Assembly (NCBI RefSeq): GCF_000403355.2 | Contig: NZ_KE159646.1 | Location: 2,035,561 to 2,099,560 of the forward strand | From: Adlercreutzia caecimuris B7 | GTDB lineage: Bacteria; Actinomycetota; Coriobacteriia; Coriobacteriales; Eggerthellaceae | Direction: 5' to 3' | Length of the DNA: 64,000 nucleotides | Part shown: piece after piece, positions 27,748 to 39,094 of the stretch | How positions within the stretch are numbered: the first letter of the stretch is position 1 | Layout of the letters: the number at the start of each line of letters is the position of its first letter | Notes under the pieces: model-generated | What the model was told of the DNA's origin: nothing | What the model saw: the letters and a program-made list of their open reading frames with translations, nothing else | Database searches by the model: none | Position numbers and translations under genes: made by a program

Positions 27748-30433
27748 TTAAGCGGCACGTCCTCTCTCGTCTACGTATTCCTTTGAGACGCAATCGGCAA
27801 CGCTCTTTACCTGAACGGCATTGTATTTCACGCCCGCGTCCTTGCAGGCGCCCACCACCAAGCGAAGCACCTGTCTGGCAAAAAAGGCAGCATTGCCCAA
27901 CACGTTGCGGTTGTTCATAACGGCCTCGTCGGCCTCTCGCTTCACACTGCTCAAAATGCCGAACATCGTGGCAGGGCTCGTGGTTAAGGGCGGCGGTGTT
28001 CGCATGGCCTGTTTGTGGACGCGCGCGAACTTCTCGTCGCCGTCGTACTTTTTAGCAAGAGCGGCGTTGCGCCGGTTGAGGTCATTCATCTTCGCACGAA
28101 GAGAATCGAGCTCCTTCGTGCTCTCCACCATGTCAGCGCTCGCCATCTCCTCAATGTTCACCTTTTCAAAGCGGCTCCTCAGCTCTTCAAGCAGGTTCAC
28201 ATACTCGGGATCTTTGACATCAAAGTTGTGAGCGAACGACTCATAGGTGCGCTTAAGTTTATCCTGGAATTCGTCGGCCAACTCTAGCTCCTCGCTGCCG
28301 ATGTTGCGGAAATGGAACTCCATCTTGCTCAGCAGTAGATTCACCGCGCCGGTCGACATATCCTCAAGCGCCAGGGCTTCTTTGTTGTTAATGGTCTGGA
28401 TGCGCAGGCTCACCTCACCCAGCATCTCACGGGCGCGCTCCACGTCGAACTTGTCGTAAAACTCTTCGCGGCCCTGCTGTTTGACCATGTTTCGCAAGTC
28501 CTTGTAACGGGCCAGCGCCGCGCGCAGCTCGTAAAGTATGGCCTTGTCATCGATGGTGCTTATCTCAGTCTTGAACTCCACCATGTTGTCGGTAGTGTAG
28601 GAGAACAGCAGGTCTTTGATCTTCGCCAGGTCGGTCTTGATGGTCTCGGGGTCCTCGAACAGACTGCTGTAATCTTTGGCGGCGTCGCCCAACTCCTCGG
28701 TGAGCTCGGCCAGGTAGGCCCGGTTAGTCTTGTCGTACTCTTCGGTAATGTCGGCGAAGTCCACCACGTAGCCGAAAGCCATATCCTTGTAGGGACGGTT
28801 CACGCGCGTGAGCGCCTGCAAGAGATTGTGCGCCCTGATGGTTCGGCACAGGTAGAGCTTCTTCAGTCGGTGCGCGTCGAAGCCCGTGAGCAACATGTTG
28901 AACACCACGAGGATGTTGATAGGGCTGTCGTCTTTCTTGAAGTTGTCGCAGATGGCGCGCCGAGTCTCCTTAGTGCCCTCATCGTGCAGGATCAGCTCGG
29001 AGTCAAGCCGGTGGCGCGATTCGGTCTCTCCGTTGATCACCAGCTCGGTGGAAACATCGGGGTCGAGCTCGGCCAAACGTGCGTAGATGGCGCGAGCCTG
29101 TGCGGAACTGCGCGCCACCACCATGGCGCCGATGCTCTCGTCGCCCAGGGTGATTTGGCTTTTCAGGTAGTCATCAACTATATAGTCGCACAAGGGATCC
29201 ACGTAGCTCTTGTGCGCGTACACCCTCTCCATGTCGACAAGCTTCTTCACCTCTTTAAGGTCTTTCAAAACCTCCTGCATCTTTAAACGGAACTCGGTCT
29301 TCACGGGCTCGCGCAGTAGCTTCAACGTATGGCCGTCGGCAATGGACTGGTTATAGAAGTACTTGTGTATGTAGGGTCCAAACACTTGCTTAGTGTCATT
29401 TCGGCCATCCTTGGTGTTTACCAACGGCGTGCCCGTAAGGGCGATGCGCACGGCCTCGCGGTCGGATGTGACCAGATTGGTCAAAAACGCGCCCCCATGC
29501 TTGTAGTCTCGGTGCGCCTCATCGATGAAGTAGACGCGCTGCACGTCCAGGTCGTAGTCGAAGTCGGCGACGACGGCTCCCTCATCGAACTTCTGAATGT
29601 TCACCACCGTGATTGCGGGCACGCGCCCAGCGCTCACCACACTCGTGTCTTCACCGATGCCCTTGAGCGAGCGGGCGAACTCCTCCTTGCTGTTTGCAAG
29701 GGTCACTACCGCGCCGCGCGCCTCGAACTCACCTTTAGCTTGGTCGGCCAGGTCGAGCCTATCGACGATGAAGAAAAAACGCGCAGCATGATTTTTCGCC
29801 TGGTAGTAATCGCGCAGGTAGCGCGTTAGGAAAAACGAGAGTGCCGTCTTGCCGCTGCCCTGCGTGTGCCAAACGACACCTTTAGTGCGCCCCTCTTCCA
29901 AGGCGCGGCGCACCGCCATGGTGGCGAAGAGCTGCGGGTAGCGCATGACGTGCTTCTCGGTATGCTTAATGCCCTCGTCGCTCACCTTCTCCACATAGGC
30001 GATGCCATAGTGCAGCAGGAACAGGAATCGCGCAGGCGAGAAGACAGATGTGATGATTCGGTTCGCGGGAGTCGTAGGGTTGATGGAGCTCTCAAGCTCC
30101 GCCGTACCGTAGATACTCGCCATATTGTTGTCGCGCAGGACGAACTTTTCTATCGCCGAATCGCGATCGGCCACAAGGCGCGCCATCCCCTCAGGATCCT
30201 CCTCGCGAAAACGGTTGAACTTCAGGCGCCCATAGGCGCTCGCCGCATAGAAGGAGCCTTGTATGGGCTTACGCTCCTCGTCGTCATATTCCTGGTTGTT
30301 GGAGAACACCATGATCTGCACGATGTTCGCGAAGTGATGGTAGGCCTCGTTCTTGAAGCGCACGTGCATCCGATCATGCTCGGCTAGAATGCCGTCCTTG
30401 TTGTTTTCGCGCTTCACTTCCATGAAGCCTAGA

Positions 30434-31499
30434 TGTTTAGTGCCAAGACGTTGTTTACATCCGGGTGGCGACAAATAGGGAGGCCTCCGCCAAGCTGTGA
30501 GTTGTCTAGATTCGCAGCGAAGGGGGCCTCCCATGCCATCGCATCCTAACGCAAAGCTGACCCCGAGGGGGCGGGAAACCCTCGTTTCCCGCATAGAATC
30601 CGGCGTCGGCGTGGCCGACGCCGCCCGCCAGATGGGCGTCAGCCGCCAGACCGCGTGCAAGTGGCTGCGCCGCAGCCGGCGCGGCGAGGGGCTGGCGGAC
30701 CGCAGCAGCCGGCCGCGCAGGCTCGCCAGGCTCACGCCGCCCGACGCCGAGGAGCGCGTCGCCGAGGCCCGCGCGTCCATGCTGCTCGCGCCGCTCGCGC
30801 TGGCGGCGGCCACCGGCGTCCCCGCCCGCACCTGCGCCAGGATAGTGGCCCGCCGCGGGATGCCGCGCCTCGCCGACGTCGACCGTGTGACCGGCGAGGT
30901 CCGGCGCCGCGGCCCCGCGACGCCGGTGCGCTACGAGCGCGAGGCCCCCGGCGAGCTGCTGCACGTCGACGTCAAGAAGGTGGCCCGCGTCCCCGACGGC
31001 GGGGGCTGGCGGGCGCGCGGCCGCGCCGGCCGGCCGAGGCCGGGGGCGGGCACGGCGTGCCTGCACGTCGCCGTCGACGACTTCAGCCGCGTGGCCTACG
31101 CCGAGCTGCTGCCCGACGAGCGCAAGGGCACCTGCGCGGCCTTCATGGGCCGCTGCCTGGGCTTCTTCGGGGAGATGGGCGTCTCGGTCGAGCGCGTGAT
31201 GACCGACAACGGGCCGGGCTACCGCAGCGGCGAGTTCAACGCGCTGCTCGAGGGGCGCGGGGTCCGCCACGTCTACACGAGGCCCTTCAGCCCCTGGCAG
31301 AACGGCAAGGTCGAGCGCATGAACCGCACGCTCGCCCAGGAGTGGCAGTACGGCAGGGCGTGGGAGAGCGAGGCGGGGAGGGCCGCCGCCCTCCCCGCCT
31401 TCATCGAGCATTATAATTGGGACAGGCCGCACAGCGCCTGCGGGGGCCTGCCGCCCATGTCGCGCATCGTCGGCGTAAACAACCTATTGGCACACAACA
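30434..31499 (+). mobile_element. IS481-type insertion sequence, copy 2 (1066 bp)
   Basis: Same length and ends as copy 1, offset by 11908 bases and in the same orientation. The target duplication is CCTAGA (30428-30433 and 31500-31505), differing from CCTAGG at copy 1 only at the last base. It inserts antisense to hsdR. Near identity between copies points to recent activity. Confidence 0.92.
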
Positions 31500-31504
31500 C
31501 CTAG
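30533..31504 (+). CDS. IS481-type DDE transposase, copy 2
   Basis: 323 residues, identical to copy 1 except that one glycine is replaced by alanine (AGRAAALPAF). The HTH, the rve core acidic residues and the ribosome site are intact. As in copy 1, the stop codon TAG (31502-31504) comes from the target duplication rather than from the element. Confidence 0.92.
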   Translation: MPSHPNAKLTPRGRETLVSRIESGVGVADAARQMGVSRQTACKWLRRSRRGEGLADRSSRPRRLARLTPPDAEERVAEARASMLLAPLALAAATGVPARTCARIVARRGMPRLADVDRVTGEVRRRGPATPVRYEREAPGELLHVDVKKVARVPDGGGWRARGRAGRPRPGAGTACLHVAVDDFSRVAYAELLPDERKGTCAAFMGRCLGFFGEMGVSVERVMTDNGPGYRSGEFNALLEGRGVRHVYTRPFSPWQNGKVERMNRTLAQEWQYGRAWESEAGRAAALPAFIEHYNWDRPHSACGGLPPMSRIVGVNNLLAHNT

Positions 31505-32070
31505 AGGCATGCCATTCACCAAGAACGTGATGTCGGGCCTGAAGCTATCCTCGCCGTTGGCGTAGGGCAGCTCGGCAACCACGGTAAAATCGTTGTTAGC
31601 GGGGTTTTCGAAGTCGATAAGGCGGTAGCCCTCCACACTCGACTGAAGGGAGGCGAAGAACGTGCAGCCCAAGTCGTTGCCCAAGAGCTTGAGCTTCAAC
31701 TGGCTTACCAGGTGATGGGCTTTGTCGACATCAACAGGCTTGCCGTTGATGCGCTCAAGCGCCGCGCGAAACGGCTCGAAGAAGATATTCGTGTCAGCAT
31801 CGTAATCGATGCCTGAAACATCGCCCTTGATGGAGCGATAACGGTACCCAATGCGCGTGGCATGAATAATCGCAGGAAGCTTTACATATTTGTCTTCTGG
31901 CCTGCCCACAATTTCACCACCTTACCCGCAAATCCTTATTCATAAATTATATAGCTTGTGGTCAATCAGGCCTATATGCAGCAAAGCTCGGTGATCCTGC
32001 ATCGGGGCAATGGCTAGCCTTCAAGCTCTGGCAGGCTGCCCCTCTCGCTCTGTTCGCTTCGGCTCGTCAA

Positions 32071-33057
32071 CTACTTCTCCCAAAAGGAGAGCTGCTTGAT
32101 GGCTCTATCAAAATCGCTTTCAAGCTGCTTCATCTCTCGGTCGCGGTATATCTCGAATTCGCGCTGTGCCTTCTCCAACGCCTGCTCGTGCGATATGCTC
32201 CCATTTCCTTCTAATAGCTTTCGCCTTAAGCGCACAATCAGATCATCGAGTGCTTGAATCCAGTCTTCCATCTTCATAGGAACTTGTTCAAGCGCTTGGA
32301 ATTCTGCGTAGTCGAGAAACTGCGACACCAATAGATTAAGACGCTGTAATTCCGCTTCGCTAAGATAGTTCTTCGCTATCTTCACATCGTCCTCGGTAAC
32401 ATAAGAACCCTTGAAGTTAGTCATGCCCACACAGGGTTTCTCATTGTCCACCCTTCGGTATATCACCTCGGCAGCGGTGTTCTCATGAACGGCATAGTGC
32501 AGCTTATTTTGCACGGTCGCAAAAAAATTCCTCGTCGTAAGAGATCGCGGATCGTAATCAATGGAGGTGGCGTAAATGTCTGTCACCTGTTGATAGAAAT
32601 TGCGCTCGCTCGATCGAATATCACGAATGCGCTGAAGAAGTTCTCGGAAGTACCGCGCTCCACCCTGTTTGAGGCGCTCGTCATCAAGCGCAAATCCTTT
32701 CTGGATGTACTCGTGCAACCTCGCGGTCGCCCATCGGCGAAAACGGGTGGCGACGGGAGATTGGACGCGATAGCCTACGGCAATGATCATGTCGAGATTA
32801 TAGTGCTCGATCTCTCTGCGCACCTCGCGCATGCCTTCAGCTCGAACTCGAAAGAATTTCTTTCGAGTTGCCACGGGAAGTTCTTCATCCCGCAAAATAC
32901 CTTTGATGTGCTGTCCGATATTTTGACGCGTCGTTTGATAAACTTCAGCCAACTGGTTCTGAGTCAGCCAGACATCTTCATCGCTGAACAGCACTGAAAC
33001 GTTGGTTTCTCCATCTTCGTCACGATAGAGCAGTAACGTATTCTCCGGCTTCGCCAC
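32071..33057 (-). CDS. RhuM-family virulence/phage-derived protein
   Basis: A 328-residue protein of the RhuM family: the N-terminal segment VWLTQNQLAEVYQTTRQNIGQHI, DMIIAVGYRVQSPVATRFRRWAT and RLHEYIQKGFALDDERLKQ are typical. RhuM proteins are common in mobile islands next to restriction systems and tRNA genes; their function is not settled. I take GTG 33057 behind a G-rich site instead of the longer frame from 33078. It lies between hsdR and the tRNA on the island's right edge. Confidence 0.8.
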   Translation of the reverse strand: MAKPENTLLLYRDEDGETNVSVLFSDEDVWLTQNQLAEVYQTTRQNIGQHIKGILRDEELPVATRKKFFRVRAEGMREVRREIEHYNLDMIIAVGYRVQSPVATRFRRWATARLHEYIQKGFALDDERLKQGGARYFRELLQRIRDIRSSERNFYQQVTDIYATSIDYDPRSLTTRNFFATVQNKLHYAVHENTAAEVIYRRVDNEKPCVGMTNFKGSYVTEDDVKIAKNYLSEAELQRLNLLVSQFLDYAEFQALEQVPMKMEDWIQALDDLIVRLRRKLLEGNGSISHEQALEKAQREFEIYRDREMKQLESDFDRAIKQLSFWEK

Positions 33058-33100
33058 AATACCCCCCCCAACGCCCACAACTTCGCAGGATATAACAAAA

Positions 33101-33128
33101 AGGCCTCCGAGCTTTCACTCGGAGGCCT
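33101..33128 (-). terminator. Intrinsic terminator of the initiator tRNA gene
   Basis: A perfect 11-base stem (33101-33111 with 33118-33128) with a 6-base loop, followed on the minus strand by a TTTTT run. It is 10 bases beyond the encoded tRNA 3' end. Confidence 0.88.
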
Positions 33129-33137
33129 ATAAGTTCT

Positions 33138-33215
33138 TGGTCGCGGGGGGCGGATTTGAACCACCGACCTTCGGGTTATGAGCCCGACGAGCTGACCAGA
33201 CTGCTCCACCCCGCA
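33138..33215 (-). tRNA. Initiator tRNA-Met (CAT anticodon), with encoded CCA
   Basis: The minus strand folds as an initiator tRNA: anticodon CAT within GGGCTCATAACCC, giving the three stacked G-C pairs that mark the initiator; D-stem GGAGCAG, T-loop GTTCAAATCC and a genomic CCA (33138-33140). The first acceptor pair is T-G rather than a Watson-Crick pair, consistent with an initiator, where positions 1 and 72 are mispaired. About 78 nucleotides including CCA. It bounds the accessory island on its right side. Confidence 0.93.
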
Positions 33216-33243
33216 ATGGGTTGCCTCTCAAAGGCAAGGATAT

Positions 33244-33271
33244 ATATTACTCTGATCCCAGCCAATTGCAA
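33244..33271 (-). promoter_or_regulatory. Promoter of the initiator tRNA gene
   Basis: On the minus strand TTGCAA (33266-33271) and TAATAT (33244-33249) are separated by 16 bases, placing the start about 22 bases before the tRNA 5' end. Good match to a housekeeping sigma promoter. Confidence 0.65.
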
Positions 33272-33360
33272 GAAAAAAATTCCCTACGCCAATGACAGCA
33301 CAATTCCTGCACACAAAAGCTTCCGCTTGATCTTTGGAGATGAGCAGAATCAGCTTTGCT

Positions 33361-33519
33361 GGACAAAAAGGCCTCGAGTGAGCTCGTTTTTGCGATATTT
33401 TCTCTTGAAATATCTGTTATTCGTTAATTTCAACCGATGCGGCAGCCCATATTCCTTCTTTTACGCCCGAAAATCAGCCCAAAAACAGCGCGCGCCGCTC
33501 ACTCGAGGCCTTTTTGTCC
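33361..33519. repeat. 159-bp element bounded by 23-bp perfect inverted repeats
   Basis: Arms at 33361-33383 and 33497-33519 are perfect reverse complements of 23 bases, each beginning GGACAAAAAGG when read inward. The 113-base interior is AT-rich with a small inner hairpin (GATATTT/AAATATC). No clear target duplication flanks it. It sits in the 346-base gap between the tRNA and the transporter gene; nothing else was found in that gap. It could be a miniature transposable element, a large RNA hairpin in the leader region, or a regulator site. Confidence 0.7.
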
Positions 33520-33546
33520 CAAAATCTGGAAACTGCTCGCCCGTGC

Positions 33547-33552
33547 TATGAT
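33547..33552 (+). promoter_or_regulatory. Candidate -10 element for a leaderless transporter mRNA
   Basis: TATGAT ends 10 bases before the ATG at 33562, and no Shine-Dalgarno sequence precedes that ATG. A transcript starting around 33559 would be leaderless. The -35 box is poor, so this is tentative. Confidence 0.35.
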
Positions 33553-33561
33553 GCAACAGCT

Positions 33562-34593
33562 ATGGTTTCCCTCATGCGACATACTAACGTGCCCCCGTGG
33601 GTCTACAAGGCCGCGCTGCTCCTGTCGGCAGCCATTTGGGGCATGGGCACCGTGGTCATCAAGTCCACCGTCGACGCCTTCCCGCCCTCGTGGCTCGTCG
33701 GCGTGCGCTTCCTGGGGGCCGGCCTCATCTTAGGAGCCGTCACCCTGCCGCGCATCCGCCAGGCCTACGCCCGCAACAAGCGCGGGCACCTGCGCGACGG
33801 CGCCGTGCTCGGCGCGCTCCTGTTCGCCTCCTACTGGTGCAACTCCACCGGGCTTACCGACACCACAGCCTCCAACAGCTCGTTTCTCACCACGCTCTAT
33901 GTGGTCATCATCCCGTTCCTCGGCTGGATCATCATCGCGAAGCGGCCCACCCGGTTCAACATCGCCGCCGCCCTGCTCTGCGTTGCAGGCGTTGCCTGCG
34001 TGGCCTACGGCGGCGACGGCGCCTTCTCGCTGCGCTTCGGCGACCTCATCACCCTGGCCTCGGCGTTCTTCCTCAGCCTGCACGTGCTGTACACGGCGAA
34101 GTACGCCCCGGGCCGCTCCATGACGCTGCTCACGGTCATCCAGTTCGTCACCGCCGGCATCCTCGGCCTCATCGTCGGCGCTGTCACCGAGCCCACGCCG
34201 CGCTTCGCCGCCCTCGGCGCCGACACGTGGATCAGCCTTGTCTACATCACGGTATTCGCCAGCTGTGTGGCCCTGGGCCTCCAGAACATGGCCGTGGCCC
34301 GGGTCGATCCCGCCCAGGCGTCGCTGTTTCTGGCCACCGAATCGATCTTCGGCGTCACGTTCTCCATCCTGCTGCTCGGCGAAGTGCTCACCCTCTCGTC
34401 GTTCGCCGGCTTCGCCCTCATCTTCGCCGGCATCGTTATCAGCGAATACCTGCCCCTGCGAGCCGAGAAGAAAGCTGCGGAACGGGATGAAGGCCTCACC
34501 GCTCCAGCCAGCCAGGATTATACCCTCCAAGCAAAAGCGGCAGCCGAAGCCGCCGCCCTCGAACTTGACGAAGCCGACACTGCCCTAAGATAG
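33562..34593 (+). CDS. DMT-superfamily (EamA) transporter
   Basis: A 343-residue membrane protein with about ten hydrophobic segments in two EamA repeats (AAIWGMGTVVIKSTVDAFPP early, and a second unit with QNMAVARVDPAQASLFLATESIFG). EamA/DMT proteins export metabolites or amino acids; cargo cannot be told from the sequence. The last 45 residues are a soluble tail rich in Ala/Glu. The start may be 33562 or ATG 33574; neither has a ribosome site. Confidence 0.85.
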   Translation: MVSLMRHTNVPPWVYKAALLLSAAIWGMGTVVIKSTVDAFPPSWLVGVRFLGAGLILGAVTLPRIRQAYARNKRGHLRDGAVLGALLFASYWCNSTGLTDTTASNSSFLTTLYVVIIPFLGWIIIAKRPTRFNIAAALLCVAGVACVAYGGDGAFSLRFGDLITLASAFFLSLHVLYTAKYAPGRSMTLLTVIQFVTAGILGLIVGAVTEPTPRFAALGADTWISLVYITVFASCVALGLQNMAVARVDPAQASLFLATESIFGVTFSILLLGEVLTLSSFAGFALIFAGIVISEYLPLRAEKKAAERDEGLTAPASQDYTLQAKAAAEAAALELDEADTALR

Positions 34594-34664
34594 GGCACGC
34601 AAGTCAACGAACAAGGGCCGATCACGGCACAGGCGGTGCGATATTCCGGCCGCTCTCGAAATTA

Positions 34665-34726
34665 CTCTCTATTCACTCTCGAAGTCGCACCCTCTATCGA
34701 GAGCATTTTCGAGAGTGAATAGAGAG
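34665..34726. repeat. 18-bp perfect inverted repeat with TCGAGAG motifs
   Basis: Arms 34665-34682 and 34709-34726 are exact reverse complements over 18 bases, with a 26-base loop. The motif TCGAGAG (either strand) occurs about five times in 34650-34740. It lies between convergent genes (transporter and purF-like), so it may serve as a transcript end or be a repeat relic; there is no U-run next to it. Confidence 0.65.
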
Positions 34727-34743
34727 CGGATCGAGAGTGCTGC

Positions 34744-34774
34744 AAAAAAGGAGCCAACCTGGGTCGGCTCCTTT
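34744..34774 (-). terminator. Intrinsic terminator after the purF-like gene
   Basis: On the minus strand an AAAGGAGCC stem pairs with GGCTCCTTT (34747-34755 with 34766-34774) and ends in TTTTTT. It is about 40 bases past the stop of the purF-like gene. Confidence 0.85.
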
Positions 34775-34812
34775 GAGAACAGCACTACGGTCGTGAATGC
34801 AGAAATGAACTT

Positions 34813-36249
34813 TTACTCCCGGCCGTCCCAGCAGTAGGTGCAGATCTTCTCCGGGTCGATGCCGATGGCCTCGATCATACCCTGGAGGCTCTGGTAGCTC
34901 AAAGAGTCGAAGCCCATGTCCTCGCAGATGGTCTTCAGCAGGCACGCTCCGCGCTCGGTGGTGGCGTCGGCGTACTCGTCCAGATGCGCCACGCCCTCTT
35001 CGCCTTCCAACTGGTCCACTACACGGCGGGCGATGAGGTCCATGTCCGATTTGCTCGACGAGAAGCTCAGGTATTTGCAGCTGTACATGATGGGCGGGCA
35101 GGCGCTGCGCATGTGCACCTCGGCCGCACCCGAATCGTACAGGAAGTTCACCGTCTCGCGCAGCTGGGTACCGCGCACAATGGAATCGTCCACGAACAGC
35201 AGCTTCTTGTCGCGGATGAGCTCGGGCACCGGCACCTGCTTCATGTTGGCAATCTTGTTGCGCAGGTCCTGGTTGGCCGGCATGAAGGAGCGCGGCCAGG
35301 TGGGCGTGTACTTGATGAAGGGGCGCCCGAAGGGCATGCCGCTTTCCGTGGAGTACCCGATGGCATGGGGCACGCCGGAGTCGGGCACGCCGGCCACGTA
35401 ATCAACCTGGGGCTGAGTGCCGCGGGCGGCCTCGTCGCGGGCCATGATGGCGCCGTTGCGATAGCGCATAACTTCCACGTTCATGCCCTCGTAGTTGGAA
35501 TTGGGGTAGCCGTAGTACACCCACATGAAGGCGCACATCTTCATCTCGTCACGGGCTGGGGCGAGCACCTCCACCGCATCGGGCGTCAGCCGCACGATCT
35601 CGGCCGGCCCCAGCTCGTACTCATCGTGGTAGCCCAGCTTGTGGTACGCGAAGCTCTCGAAGGCCACGCAATGGCCGTTCTCGTCGCGCCCCACCAGCAC
35701 GGGCAGGCGCCCCATGAAGTCACGGGCCGCAATGAGATCGCCCGCATCGGTCATGATGAGCAGCGTGAGCGACCCGTCCACCTTCGACTGGGCGTACTGA
35801 ATACCGCTGACCAGGTCGTCCTTCTGGTTGATGAGGGCCGCCACCAGCTCGGTGGAGTTCACCGCGCCGGAGCTCAAGGCCATAAACTGGGTCGTACGTC
35901 CCGAGAAGTACTCCTCTACCAGCTCCTCGGCATTGTTGATGGCGCCGATGGTGGTGATGGCGAAGGTGCCCAAGTGCGAGCGCACCAGCAGCGGCTGGGG
36001 GTCGGCATCGGAGATGCAGCCGATGGCGCTCGTGCCGTGGAAGCGCACGATATCGTCCTCGAACTTCGTGCGGAACGGCGTGTTCTCGATGGAATGAATC
36101 TGGCGCTGGAACCCATCGGCGTGATCGCGCACGATCATACCCGCCCGTCGCGTACCCAAATGGGAATGGTAGTCCACACCGAAAAACACATCCAGCACCA
36201 CGTCGCGCTGGGAAACCGCACCGAAGAAGCCGCCCACGAAATCCTCCAT
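34813..36249 (-). CDS. purF: Amidophosphoribosyltransferase (PurF) homologue without the glutaminase cysteine
   Basis: A 478-residue class II amidotransferase/phosphoribosyltransferase. The PRPP loop LLFVDDSIVRGTQLRETV (about residues 365-382) and VPDSGVPHAIGYS are intact, and the C-terminus ends CTYCWDGRE. At the N-terminus the usual C-G-x-x-G start is replaced by GGFFGAVSQRD, so the nucleophilic Cys that hydrolyses glutamine is absent; DYHSHLGTRRAGM follows. Such GGxFG forms form a distinct PurF-like group. It may use ammonia or another donor, or have another role. ATG 36249 is preferred; no strong ribosome site. It is followed by a terminator and not clustered with purine genes. Confidence 0.8.
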   Translation of the reverse strand: MEDFVGGFFGAVSQRDVVLDVFFGVDYHSHLGTRRAGMIVRDHADGFQRQIHSIENTPFRTKFEDDIVRFHGTSAIGCISDADPQPLLVRSHLGTFAITTIGAINNAEELVEEYFSGRTTQFMALSSGAVNSTELVAALINQKDDLVSGIQYAQSKVDGSLTLLIMTDAGDLIAARDFMGRLPVLVGRDENGHCVAFESFAYHKLGYHDEYELGPAEIVRLTPDAVEVLAPARDEMKMCAFMWVYYGYPNSNYEGMNVEVMRYRNGAIMARDEAARGTQPQVDYVAGVPDSGVPHAIGYSTESGMPFGRPFIKYTPTWPRSFMPANQDLRNKIANMKQVPVPELIRDKKLLFVDDSIVRGTQLRETVNFLYDSGAAEVHMRSACPPIMYSCKYLSFSSSKSDMDLIARRVVDQLEGEEGVAHLDEYADATTERGACLLKTICEDMGFDSLSYQSLQGMIEAIGIDPEKICTYCWDGRE

Positions 36250-36355
36250 CTCAGAAAGATTGCCTAACACAGCCAGTATAAATGGTGCGACTGCGCGAAT
36301 GTTGCCCGCCTGTTAAACGGACGAAAGAATCTACGAGGACGATGTCGGGGCAATG

Positions 36356-39079
<2,724 letters not shown>

Positions 39080-39094
39080 CGGGCCGAGGAGATC

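Larger units (their letters stand above)
27748..31909 (-). pseudogene. hsdR: Type I restriction endonuclease HsdR, interrupted by IS481-type element
   Basis: Start at GTG 31909 behind AAGGTGG. The N-terminal part reaches SFRPDITFLVNGMPLG, then an IS occupies 30434-31499; the rest resumes as FMEVKRENN and continues through Walker A HTQGSGKTALS, DEAH (FIDEAHRDYKHG) and the helical C-terminus to 27748. Excising the element and one CCTAGA copy restores a 1029-residue frame. The element lies between the catalytic Asp (RPD) and the ExK (EVK) of the nuclease motif, so cleavage activity must be lost. A 1027-residue frame that begins inside the IS antisense strand is artefactual, although it could drive an N-terminally altered helicase part. 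Confidence 0.92.

Noticed and set aside
27748-30831. A 1027-residue hsdR starting inside the insertion sequence
   Set aside because: The first part is antisense transposase; the true N-terminus lies beyond the element.
33138-33215. tRNA 3' end as a proven attachment site
   Set aside because: I could not find a second copy of the tRNA end at the left side of the island.
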